From NCBI GenBank assembly GCA_014529385.2, contig CM043971.1, positions 27,754,769-27,818,768 on the forward strand: 64,000 bases of DNA, read 5' to 3'. The notes beneath the pieces were generated by a model, which saw only the letters and a list, made by a program, of their open reading frames with translations, did no database searches and was not told the origin of the DNA. Below, one piece after another: positions 22,410-31,845 of this stretch. Origin of the DNA: Adiantum capillus-veneris (taxonomy: Eukaryota > Streptophyta > Polypodiopsida > Polypodiales > Pteridaceae). Numbering within the stretch: position 1 is the stretch's first letter; every line of letters begins with the position of its first letter. The position numbers and the translations under genes are program-made.

Positions 22410-22680
22410 AGGAGGAGGTGTGAAAGACAGGCGGCCACACTTGGGCATACATTTCGGCCAAGGCAATGCGAAGCACGATAATATTATTGAGAATTTTAAT
22501 TCCCGTATTACTTTTGTATACATACCGACCAAGGCATCGCCTGCAATCATTGCATTCCAAAAGACGACAGTTCCGACTAAGACCTCAACAAGTGTGTTGC
22601 CACAACCCCGGAAAAAGTCAGCTTACCTCGGGATGAGGCCTGAGTGGCCATGGTTGTTGCCAAAAGACGTGTGATTACTT
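22410..22680 (-). pseudogene. PPR-protein-like remnant
   Basis: On the minus strand, fragments in shifting frames read KLTFSGVVATHL, then FWNAMIAGDALVGMYTK, then ALAEMYAQVW. These recall PLS-class pentatricopeptide repeat proteins (FTFSGVL.AC, V.WNAMI.GYA, ALVDMYAKCG). The pieces overlap out of order and no continuous frame exists, so it is at most a decayed exon. PPR proteins act in organelle RNA editing and processing. Confidence 0.35.
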
Positions 22681-23039
22681 CACAACTTATATGGCCAAAT
22701 CATAGGGCTTAAATGCCCAACGCATGCATGTCCCATGAAAGTAATATATTAAACAAGGGCTCTCACTCTCTAATCTCTAGAGTCAAGAACGGAATATAAT
22801 AACTCCCAGTCTCACTTATTCTAGTTTACATAAGATAATAACTCCCTAACTCCTAATGCTATTGCCTATAGGCTAAATCTGAGGCCAATGCCTAAACACT
22901 AACACTAAAGGATATTGCCTATACGCTAACATCCGAGGACAACACCTAAAAACAAGCAATTCTTGCCATTAGGTTAGCATGCACTAAAGCGGAGCGAGGG
23001 CAATACATCATCCATCTTCTTTTTTAAGCAATAAAGAAT

Positions 23040-23480
23040 TTTGATATATGCATATACAAAGTATATAACCTATACACATACATAATTGAAATTAATACAT
23101 CATTGAAATTCTATGCATAAGCGCTACATAATTGAAATTAAAAATACATACACATCATTGAAATTCTATGCATAAGAGTTAAATATCAACACTAAGCAAA
23201 AATTTATCCATAAACGTCTATGCATAAGCGCTTAAACCATACACTCACATCTATGCACAAGCGAATATGCACAATGCCTACATATACTATATGCATGGAC
23301 GTATACGTACAAGCACAAAGACATCGACATCAATGAATAAACACACAAGCATACATGTTTATGATAAGCGCCTATGCATAGACGCTTTAGCATAACAACT
23401 ACGTCTATGCATAAGCAACTTGGCACAGACTAGTATGCAATGAGCAAGGGAAAAACACCATCCTCTGCACAGACTAGTAT
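23040..23480. repeat. cluster of TATGCATAAGCG motifs
   Basis: The 11-mer ATGCATAAGCG and close variants recur in both orientations, including the near-palindrome AAGCGCCTATGCATAGACGC near 23367-23388. ATTGAAATT(C/A) blocks also recur. No coding sequence is evident. Confidence 0.55.
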
Positions 23481-23989
23481 GCAGCAATTATCCATACATA
23501 ATTACAATAAAGGTGAGTATACATAATTGAAATCCCTCTTCTTACCAATGAGACACAACCAATCACATCAAGCATTCCTTTCATAAGGGATAAAAGAGGT
23601 GGGGCTACCAGTGCAACCACTTCAAAGCTTTTTGCGAACTCAATAATGCAAAAATCCATAGGATCCATCCCTAATGCATGGAAGTGCATTTTTAAACAAG
23701 GGCTCTCTCTCATCTCTAGATTCATGGCATGCAAAGACAAAAAAAATTCATGATTTACAAAAAACCCACAAAATGTAAGCATAGAAGCTGAATTTAAATA
23801 GAACGAGATGTGTCTGCAGAGGCAAGCTAAAAGAGCACTTATTTTTGGATTCGCTCTGCAAAGCTTATACAATACAACGCAGGAGGTAATAGTGTGTCGA
23901 TGCCGGTTATATAGCACTCTGGTACGCACCAACCTTAAAAACTTGCAAGTACATCACAAACACCACAAAAAATTAGGAAAGACATTATG

Positions 23990-24230
23990 CGTGCATGTAA
24001 GTATGTGTACCTACATATAAGTAGGTATGCATCAGTATATACATGCATGTATGTATGAGCAAAGACATTGTGCATGTATGTATGTGTTATACTTGCATGT
24101 ATGCATATGTATATATGCATGCATTAGTGCTATTTACACTTGCCTGTATGTGTATGTATTTGAGGATGCATGCATGTGCATGTATGTGTATGCCTCTACT
24201 GCATATGCATGTGTATGTCTGCATGTGCAA
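23990..24230. repeat. ATGT-rich cryptic microsatellite
   Basis: Imperfect runs of ATGTATGTATGTG, GCATGCATG and TATATGC. The frames covering it are Met/Cys/Tyr/His-rich low complexity and not genes. Confidence 0.7.
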
Positions 24231-24239
24231 AAGACCAAA

Positions 24240-25346
24240 ATGCATACTGCAGATACTAGGCCTCTCTGCACATTTTATTGCGTCCTGGAAATGCAAGTAA
24301 GCTAAAAAAACCAACACGATATCAGCTAATCAAAGCTTGGAAGAACTCACGATATGAAATCTGCATGTTCGCAAACATGGCTCAATAGGGTTGAAACGCA
24401 GGAAACCGTAATGGCTCAATAGGAATCCGTCATCTGTTTGACTGTTCCAACGCACTTCCTGCAGTGGGTGACCTTAACGGAGCTGTAAAGGGTGGAAAGA
24501 AGTACCAATACTGCAAGCAATCCCAATAAATACAAAACTGGCAGCATACTGAAGGGACCTAAAATAGTGTTGATAGCGAAGCATGAAGCCATAACACCAG
24601 ATTTTGATGATGGTCATGCCTAGAGCCTTCCCAAATTCATCATCATCAACCATCATCAACAACTTAAAGCAGACTGCGGCTCTACAGAATGGAATTTGAA
24701 TACACTGTGATCACCTTAAACAAATTACTCCATGATTTTTGTTAGCACTCCCCTCCCCAGGGCTTCTCTGAGACGAACCTACATCCTTCAAACTATGAGG
24801 GCAGGGCTCTCAATAACAAAGGGGGGCCACATTCTCAGTCATAGCAGTCACTATGACAAGATTTGTTGCTCTCTGCTAGAAATTTAAGGTTACGCACCAA
24901 CCTTGAAAACTTGCTATGACTGAATCGTATTACAGCCAGAAATACATTCTGTTGGCAGATTTGAATCTGGCAGCTGGCTAGGACTGGTGAAATACCTCTT
25001 TCCACTAGAAATTTACCAAATGATACCAGCATTTTTAAAATCAACATCAAATATACTCAGCAGAAATCAACAAGTGATCTATCAAACATTGTAACGAGAA
25101 CATCAAGGCAATTATATTCATTAGTGAAGGTCCCGTCAACTGAAAAGTGAAGGTTCATTTAAAATAGAAATAGACATGTTCAAACGCGTCATCATAACAT
25201 TCAATTAGCCGTCAATCAAAGGGGAGTGGCACAATTACTACACCATAGCAAAAAATATGGCAAACCAGGTAATGCTTGTCCATTTAAGTCCCAAACTCAC
25301 ATGAGTTTTCAAAACTCCCAAGTCTGAAAAGTATCTAAGCTCATCA
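24240..25346. other. 1.1 kb downstream of the protease-like gene, no gene seen
   Basis: Short frames only (for example minus 24474-24662 and 24835-25050); none recognised. ACGCACCAACCTT(G/A)AAAACTTGC near 24890 repeats a phrase near 23929. Confidence 0.4.
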
Positions 25347-26787
25347 TTATTCCAATGACTGATTCTGTTGCTCTTTTATGAGCAACGAATTCAGTTTTTT
25401 CTGGATAACATTAACATTTAAAAAGGTTCCAAAAGAGCTTTTGTGAGCCATGTTGCTCGCAGCATGACGGGACAGTTTTAATGCATCTGCAGCCTGAAAG
25501 GCAATTCCAGCATGGTCCACTTTCTTTCCATATCTACATTGAATTGAAACAGTAGAATATTCCAGTTAATAAGTTAATTTATTTAACACTAAAATGGTTC
25601 AGAATAATGTATGAAACATGTCACCTGAAATAGGTTTTGGGAGCCTTAATTTTGTAGTCTTCGGGACATGCAAAAACAGCATCACTCATGGTATGATATT
25701 CATTATCCTCATGGAATTCGTTATGGAGATGCATGCCAATTAACTTCCCATTTATGGTAAGCACAGCCCCTCCTAACAACACAATCCCAATTCAGCCAAG
25801 AACTTGATAACTTTTAAGACTCTTGGAACAATCAAAACTCATTTCTATGGGTCATTCAATTTATACCAATGCATTCAACAACTTAAATATTCTAAATGAC
25901 CAATCGCATGGCAGCTAGGTGGACCAAAGTCCCATACCGGATGACCCTCTGCAGGATTTATAAGCTCCAGTAATAAAATCAGAACTGTGACGAGAGAGGC
26001 GTCGACTGACTGCTCCGGGAGTTATTAAAATATCCTCATCCATCAACATTGAGCTTTCCAAATCGAGGGCCAGATAAGCAGCAACATAGAAATTACCACC
26101 TATTCAAAACAAAAAAACCAGTAAGACTGCATCCAAACAAACGTCACTTTTAACAATTTTTCAACATTCTATACCTTTGTAGATATCAATTTCTCGCCAA
26201 GCTCAATATAGTTTGCTTCAGACCTATTAGGCACGTTGTGTAAAACGACAAATCGTAATAAGGGTAGGACACCATATGCTACATTGGCTATCCATCGATT
26301 GCAAGAGTTTCGCCATTGAGCACATTTTGGCCCATGAGCAACGGAATGAAATGCTGTGATCCGTTGTCTTGTGCAGAAAGACAAAAGTACCAACAAAACT
26401 CGTTTGTACTTGGTCAAAGAATTTCTTTGATTGCACCTGCACATTTCTCTATAATAATGGGACAGAACTTAGAATCACTGAAATACTTCGAAACACTGCA
26501 CAATGGGATGCACATTTTCACCATTTAAATCCTCAAGTTTGGCTCGTTTACTAAGAGGCACCACATCGTATGGAACTACTGCGTCCCTGGAGTTTGAATT
26601 AAAGATTGAAGGTTTCAACAGTTTAATTATCTAACAAAACAACGTTAAGCAATTACAAAATACATTAGAATAGACTATGACAATAGCAAACCTGGGAATT
26701 CCATGCACGTTAACTGCTTCTTCGACAGCGGTTCGTAGGAAACCTGAAAGGATAATCTTCTCCTTCACAGAATTGAAAATAGCATCC
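25347..26787 (-). pseudogene. trypsin-like protease-fold gene, copy A
   Basis: A multi-exon gene on the minus strand. The first recognised exon is 26787-26692 (DAIFNSVKEKIILSGFLRTA..), and the stop is at 25347-25349. Exon joins restore the frame: GIP/RDAVVPYDVVPLSKRAK, IYK/GGNFYVAAYLALD, and CRGSS/GGAVLTINGKLIGMHLH. GSSGG matches the catalytic-Ser motif and, in A', TAFHSVAHG matches the catalytic-His motif of the PA clan (trypsin/DegP fold). The last exon is intact here: YGKKVDHAGIAFQAADALK, ending NQSLE. The second exon has several small indels relative to A', so neither copy has a fully open frame. A GT donor after CTCTGCAT near 26945 marks a probable 5' exon in which I find no clear ATG. 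Proteolytic activity is not established. Confidence 0.5.
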
Positions 26788-26944
26788 CTGCAAAGGTTGA
26801 AACAAAAGCCTAAATTAGACATTCGAAACCAAAAAAAAAAAACCTGCTAACAGAGGATTTGAAACAAAAGCCTAAAATAAGACATTCGAAACAAAATAAA
26901 AAACCTGCTAACATGCTGAAACGGAAGTTAAAGATAGATTCTTA

Positions 26945-27170
26945 CATGCAGAGCGAGGTCAGGCACGAAGCACCGTGCAGAGAGAGGTCGGGAAAGAGAC
27001 AGAATGAAGTATGTAAGCGCCCCCGTCCCTCCTGGATGAGCTCTAGGGAGTTTTCACGCCATGTACTCAAGACTAAGAACGTAGGCAGACGAGAAGAGAG
27101 AGAGAGAAGGCATGAGCGTCTACTATTTGTTTCTCTCACCCGAACCGGCCCATGATGAATCAAGACTGGT
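26945..27170 (-). other. probable 5' untranslated exon of the protease-like gene
   Basis: CT-rich minus-strand sequence ending CTGCAT/GTAAGAATC, followed by an intron of about 160 bp and the TTTGCAG acceptor before 26787. The only ATG near the donor gives a two-codon frame, so this looks untranslated. Confidence 0.35.
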
Positions 27171-27418
27171 TACGCCATATCAGGCATGCATAGGCACCTG
27201 AATCAAAGAAAAGCTGCACCATGTCTCCTTTTTATTTAGAGTGCTTGCCTTTATCTATTTTTATTGGCAAAGACAGCAAGCTCATTGCACCTATATTTTA
27301 TGTGTTATCGCTTGTTTCGCTATTATTAGTTTGCATTATTCAGAGTTTGCTATATTATTATTAGTTTGCAATGCTTCGCTACAGCGACGTAGCAATAGTT
27401 TAGTGATGTAACAATAGT

Positions 27419-27652
27419 TTAGTGACGTTGCACCTGTATAAGGAGGTAGCATATCCCATCTTGAAGATTTTCAACAACTCCAACGCCCACCCTGCACGTA
27501 ACCCCGTCTCCAAAGGTTTCGTTTGTTCCGCCACCTGTGATTTGTTGATCTAGTGCAGGCTGAAACACATTGTTGAGGAGTGCTCGGCATGCATCAATAT
27601 GCAGATGCACAACAGAGATGCGCATCCAAGCGTTTTTGATTGATCTGATCAT
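27419..27652 (-). CDS. unidentified 77-codon ORF
   Basis: MIRSIKNAWMRISVVHLHID..VFQPALDQQITGGGTNETFGD.. has an ordinary composition and reads identically in A and A' (34404-34637), unlike most frames nearby. No domain is recognised. It lies upstream of the protease-like gene on the same strand and might be an exon. Confidence 0.3.
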   Translation of the reverse strand: MIRSIKNAWMRISVVHLHIDACRALLNNVFQPALDQQITGGGTNETFGDGVTCRVGVGVVENLQDGICYLLIQVQRH

Positions 27653-27866
27653 GCCTCCTTGTCTTCATCATCTTTGCTTTTTTCACCATGAACTTGAAAG
27701 AGTAACTCATCTCGAAACTTAACTTGCATTTTCATTTTGCTAGTTTGCATGCGGTGGAATCATAGCTTGTCATCTCGATGAATTTTTCTTTGTGATTTGT
27801 GCTACTATGGTAAAAAGCACCAGCTTCAAAAGGTAATGTTGCAAGCTGCGGTAGTTCTCTTTCTCA

Positions 27867-28094
27867 TCATTGACATATCTTGATAAGCTTGCAATGGGTA
27901 GTGTTCATAAGGTCTTTTGGACTCTTGCATCCAAGGCACACAAGAAGTTTTCTCGCCTCCGTGATTATACACCCATACATATTTACAAGGCAATTATAAA
28001 TAGAGACTGTTTCAAAGACATTGTCAAGGATGTTACCGTTGCTAGCAAGAATCTCCACTTTTATGTTCGCTTTCACAGTGCACAGCTAACTTAG
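27867..28094 (+). CDS. unidentified 74-codon ORF beside the gap
   Basis: MTYLDKLAMGSVHKVFWTLA..RDYTPIHIYKAIINRDCFKD.. reads the same in A' (minus strand, 33926-34186), where only the C-terminus differs because of indels. Function unknown. It ends about 40 bp before the gap. Confidence 0.3.
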   Translation, partial: SLTYLDKLAMGSVHKVFWTLASKAHKKFSRLRDYTPIHIYKAIINRDCFKDIVKDVTVASKNLHFYVRFHSAQLT

Positions 28095-28135
28095 CCTACT
28101 CTTAATCGTAGAGAAATGAGCGGCACAGCTAACTC

Positions 28136-28148
28136 NNNNNNNNNNNNN
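28136..28148. other. assembly gap of 13 N
   Basis: Thirteen N. Sequence to the left (28135 and below) is unit A up to its last base; its continuation is found only at the start of A' (33937 and below, reverse-complemented). Thus the gap lies exactly at the end of the inverted repeat. Confidence 0.98.
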
Positions 28149-28188
28149 TAGATTGTAAATTATTGTATATAAAGAGAAAGTTTTTCCC

Positions 28189-28195
<7 letters not shown>

Positions 28196-28231
<36 letters not shown>
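28196..28231. repeat. (GA)n microsatellite before the histone-like gene
   Basis: About 36 bp of pure GA, 19 bp upstream of the ATG at 28250. In the upstream frame it encodes an ERERER run, which I exclude from the gene. Confidence 0.9.
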
Positions 28232-28232
<1 letters not shown>

Positions 28233-28249
28233 CTATTGACTTACAGATA

Positions 28250-28749
28250 ATGGCAAGAAAAAAGGCGATTGTGAGAAAGGAACGCAAAGGTCTAGGGTTG
28301 GCTACTAAAGTAGGAGGAAGATCTGCTAGTAAAAAGAAGAGACCAGGAAAGCCCATGAAAATCGATAAAGCTACAAGGATGAAGAGGCTACAAAGACACA
28401 TCAAGATGTTCAAGGAAATGAGGAAGTCTAAAAAATGTATTGAGCTTCTTGTACTAAAGATCCCATTCCAAAGACTAGTCAGGTCAATATGTGAGCAAGC
28501 ATGTTTTGGCACCATGAGGTGGAAACCTGTTGCACTACTGGCACTACAAGAGGCAACAAAAGATTTTTTCTAGAATATTTAAATGATATAACAACTGTTG
28601 CAGCACATGCACAAAGGGTAAGGATTATGGACAAGGAGAGTGAAACTTTGAAAAGAGTAAGGTGGAGATATGATAAACTGCTCCAGCCCAATGAATTTAT
28701 AGACAATAAAACGAAGGCAATTTTTCTTATTCCTCCATCAAGGTCATAG
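28250..28749 (+). pseudogene. histone H3 variant, CENH3-like (one-base frameshift)
   Basis: From the ATG at 28250 a tail of about 45 residues (MARKKAIVRKERKGLGLATK..) leads into a clear H3 fold. The N helix (KEMRKSKKCIELLVLKIPF), helix 1 (FQRLVRSICEQAC), loop 1 (FGTMRW) and the start of helix 2 (ALLALQEATKDFF) are in frame until TAG at 28571-28573. In the -1 frame the fold continues at once: LEYLNDITTVAAHAQRVRIM and DKESETLKRVRWRYD, to a stop at 28747-28749. Together these match H3 without a gap across helix 2. Loop 1 is one residue longer than in canonical H3 and carries RW where H3 has RF; both are CENH3 traits. The tail keeps H3-like LATK and MAR. The copy has no introns, unlike plant CENH3 genes, so a retrocopy is likely. 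The C-terminus has about 25 extra residues. The shift lies in a T6 run, so a base-calling error is possible. Confidence 0.65.
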
Positions 28750-29118
28750 GCAGAGGTGAAGATTATAGAAGTCACCCACGATGTGAATACCAGGGCTAGA
28801 GCTGAGCAGGAAAATTGGTGTGCAAAGGAGATGAATAAACTGAAAGAGAGAAAAAAGCACCAAATGCTATAGAAGAAGAGATTAACAACTACCACATTGT
28901 TACACACAAAATCGATGTCAGCAACAACAAAATTTTAACATCTATGGAGGAAGGATTAATAGTAGATATACAACTAGTAGATGGTATAAGAAGACGCATT
29001 AGATTCCGTGTATATCAATATATTGCGGGATTCAGATGCTCAAATCACAGATTCAATTATCTATATCTTCCTAATGTAAGATGCTTTCACCAACTTCAAC
29101 ATATTTTTATTCAACCTT
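28750..29118 (+). other. open stretches downstream of the H3-like frame
   Basis: After the stop at 28749 the same frame is open again for about 40 codons (AEVKIIEVTHDVNTRARAEQ..). An overlapping frame near 28872-29118 reads EEEINNYHIVTHKIDVSNNK, then GIRRRIRFRVYQYIAGFR. Neither is recognised. They may be decayed exons of the same transcription unit. Confidence 0.25.
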
Positions 29119-29511
29119 GAGGCTAGAGACTAACAACTAGTAAGTGTCTTGTAGTTTGATCAAGAGCCAGCTATCTGCACAAAGTCATGCAAAAATATAT
29201 ATCTTGAATCCCCAAATTTTTGTCTTTCTCTCAAAATGAAAAACACCCCTATCGGCACATTCAAGAAGTGGCTTGCCCATTGTTTCAATGCTGCATGTAA
29301 CAACCATAATTTTTCCATATGAGAGCAACCACCCCAATGGAACCTGGTTTGCATTGAACTTGACAAGCTAGCTGTCTGGACTCTAAACTCAATTCGAGGA
29401 ACTTATTCATAATTAAAACTGTGAGTATTGAGAATTAGAAATTGGTTTTATTTTGGATAAAGTATGAAGACAGTTATTGTGCCGGTTTCATAACAAATTT
29501 TCCTGCTTGTA

Positions 29512-30116
29512 GATGCATACAAAGACCGTTGCATGCATATGGAAGGCTACACTGAAATCTAGAGCTGTACAAGTCAGAAATTAAGGAAGTCATGGTACCT
29601 ATATAGATGGATGCCAACTCGTGTGGATGGAGGTGCCTCCTCCATGCTGAGTATATATTGCAAAGCTTTTTTGCACTAAAGCCATTCATGTCAAAGGTAG
29701 GCATTTTTTACAACATTACTATAACATAGTGATTTTTTGGACAAAAATGTGTCTCAGTTCCTTTTTGTTTTCGTTTTTTTCTTTTACAGAGTGCATTGGA
29801 GAAGTACAACGTACATTATATGCACCGATACCATGCCACCCTAATCAAGCATTTACTTCCAATTTCACATCCTGTGAGCATGGATGCAAAACAAACCCTA
29901 TTGAATGACCACATTATAGAGTTAATGATGATTGATGAGGGAGAGAAGCAAATAATTTTCATAAGGTCAGCTGAGAAAGGACAGGAGCAAGGAAGGGAGG
30001 AACTTCTGAGAAGAGAAATGCTACAAAGAGAGAGTTTGACAAGGAGAAAATTCAACATGAGGGGAAGCCCACACAGGATCAAGATCACACAGATCAAGGT
30101 GCTGGGGGAAAAATAA
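29512..30116 (+). CDS. unidentified two-exon gene fragment
   Basis: A TGCTTGTAG acceptor before about 29512 and a GTAGGC donor after TCAAAG near 29697 bound a candidate exon. A T-rich tract ending TTTTACAG at 29789 then opens a 108-codon frame (SALEKYNVHYMHRYHATLIK..) that ends at 30114-30116. Its second half is charged and likely helical (EKGQEQGREELLRREMLQRE). I recognise no family. The intron signals and ordinary composition make it more gene-like than its surroundings. It lies between the H3-like frame and the FCP1-like fragment on the same strand. Confidence 0.35.
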
Positions 30117-30537
30117 GGGTTGAAACTCCCTCTGCACTTGGAAGAGTTCAAAAGTAAGAAGATTATGTAGAGAGAGGGCTGAGAAGGAACACCCTGACCC
30201 TCAAGCACAACACACCTCTCCCACAATTCCACCTATTGAGGTTAAAAATCAAGAGTCATTTATTCCCGACACACAAACATATTATAGCACATTAGAAGCT
30301 AATTCAGGTGCAATGGAGCCCTCAAGACTGGAGACACAAGAGTCTCAAACAGCAAAAGAACAAGGGACTGGTGAGAACAAGCTCAAGGATGTCAACACTA
30401 GACAAGACAACCTCCATGGCAGACAAACCCAGTATGGACCTTTGCTAGACATTGACATGATTATTTTGGTAATGACTAATGTAAAAGAATATGAAAGTCA
30501 ACATATTGTCTAACTACTTATTTGTTTCGCAAAATGT

Positions 30538-30732
30538 TTGCAAAGAGTAATTATTTTGGACGTCAACGGATTGTTGTTGTTTCGGGAGCCGTATGATCCC
30601 AACACAGAACTTGTCAACCTACGCAGCTTCAAGATAGGCACTTGCAGAGCCATTGTGCGTCTGAGAACCAAGGAATTTATACAGTTTCTACTGCCAATGT
30701 TCCGGGTTGTGATATGGTCATTTATGCAGTAG
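30538..30732 (+). pseudogene. FCP1/HAD-like phosphatase domain fragment
   Basis: The frame reads RVIILDVNGLLLF, later RTKEFIQFLLPMFRVVIWSF. The order hydrophobic strand, DxNGLL, then a (R)..EF..F....F.V.IWS block matches plant NIF/FCP1-type HAD proteins (LDLNGLL.., ..F..FCFE.F.VGIWS). The first Asp of motif I is kept, but the second is Asn, so catalysis is doubtful even if expressed. The frame stops soon after the IWS block, before the remaining HAD motifs, and (CG)(GT)(GA) repeats follow. A 66-codon frame upstream (30313-30513) is unassigned. Confidence 0.45.
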
Positions 30733-30796
30733 AGAAACCTCAATCCCCTTGTAAATATGGTTTGCAACGAAGCGGGAATCAAACGTTCGCGCGGTG

Positions 30797-30838
30797 CGCG
30801 CGCGCGCGCGCGTGTGTGTGTGTGTTGTGTGTGTGTGT

Positions 30839-30929
<91 letters not shown>
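30797..30929. repeat. compound (CG)n(TG)n(GA)n microsatellite
   Basis: CG dinucleotides, then TG, then GA, each nearly pure, spanning about 130 bp. The frames covering it are low-complexity artefacts. Confidence 0.95.
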
Positions 30930-30932
<3 letters not shown>

Positions 30933-31275
30933 GCATCAAACTCTACATATGTTATTCAAAATATACAGTAATCACACTTCCACCTCACAAAGGGAGAGAG
31001 GTAGCGAGACAGTTTCATCTTACAATTGAAATAAAGATATAACCAAATTGTGGGAATCATCTCACAATTGAAATAGAAGATATAAGTTGAAAGAGAAACT
31101 GCAATGGAAGTCATGAATATATATTTCAAGTAAAAAAGAAGTTATGCCCAATGGAATTCATCTAAGTTACACAAATAAACGTATCGGACAAAAATTAGCA
31201 ATTTTTACCAGTTTAGTGGGCACTTAATTTTGTAGGGACCTTTGCACATCCCTAAACATCTTGCTTTTGAGAGTT

Positions 31276-31845
31276 TCACACACTGTGCTGTCCGAGACCG
31301 TCAGTCAATACAGTTCCAATTGGTAGGGAGAGTGAGGTTAACCAGAGTACCTTTTTGATTTTTTTGTTTGAGCTGGTAGAAATGCTCATAGAAGAAAATT
31401 TGCTCATCTGCAAGACTCTTGCTAGTTCTTCCATCATACTGTAAAACACCATGTCAATGTGGATTACAAAGATGATAGACAACTGATGGTACTTCTTGTA
31501 TGATTGTCTTGTGGAATCACAATCTTTTAAGTGCACCACCACCATGTCAACAAGAACCACCTTGCCCCTTTGGACCTCAAGCTCAAACCTGTCTCTTTTA
31601 GACATGAGAAAAGCGATGTGATGAGCTGTAAGGTCATCAAGAATGAATGGGGCATTAAAGATAGAAGAGACCTTGTCGAACATTTCAGTAGCTCTTGCAA
31701 ATACTGCAAAATCAAACAGTCTTTCATCCACACATGCAGGATTTTCAACAACATCTATCCCTTCCTCCTTACATTTTGTAGCTATCTCATAGGCAGAAGA
31801 AAGATCAATGTCTCTCCTTTTGGCGCTAGTCACTTGAAGCTTCAT
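31276..31845 (-). CDS. unidentified 190-codon ORF
   Basis: The longest clean frame in the window: from the ATG at 31843-31845 (MKLQVTSAKRRDIDLSSAYE..) to a stop at 31276. Composition is normal for a globular protein; segments include NPACVDERLFDFAVFARATE and APFILDDLTAHHIAFLMSKR, and a Lys/Ser-rich stretch precedes a hydrophobic C-terminus. I recognise no family. Upstream on the same strand (about 31890-32040) another open stretch reads EQEAEGRPPQLLKGSLKRDV and may be a preceding exon. Not repeated elsewhere in the window. Confidence 0.4.
   Translation of the reverse strand: MKLQVTSAKRRDIDLSSAYEIATKCKEEGIDVVENPACVDERLFDFAVFARATEMFDKVSSIFNAPFILDDLTAHHIAFLMSKRDRFELEVQRGKVVLVDMVVVHLKDCDSTRQSYKKYHQLSIIFVIHIDMVFYSMMEELARVLQMSKFSSMSISTSSNKKIKKVLWLTSLSLPIGTVLTDGLGQHSV

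Larger units (their letters stand above)
7984..28135 (+). repeat. 20-kb unit A (first copy of the foldback)
   Basis: This whole segment recurs inverted at 33938-54083 and its first half recurs direct at 54085-64000. The left edge is CAACGTTTAAGGCTCTCGC; the right edge (..CAGCTAACTC) is the last base before the N gap. In the places checked, copies differ mainly in homopolymer length and microsatellite length. See the findings for why I regard this as one locus represented three times. Confidence 0.9.

Noticed and set aside
23935-24317. Several overlapping Met/Cys/Tyr/His-rich frames
   Set aside because: They come from the ATGT/GCATGC cryptic microsatellite and are open on both strands.
28163-28249. 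N-terminal extension MYIKRKFFPEERERER.. of the histone-like frame
   Set aside because: It is the (GA)n microsatellite read in frame; the H3 tail starts naturally at the ATG at 28250 (MARKK).
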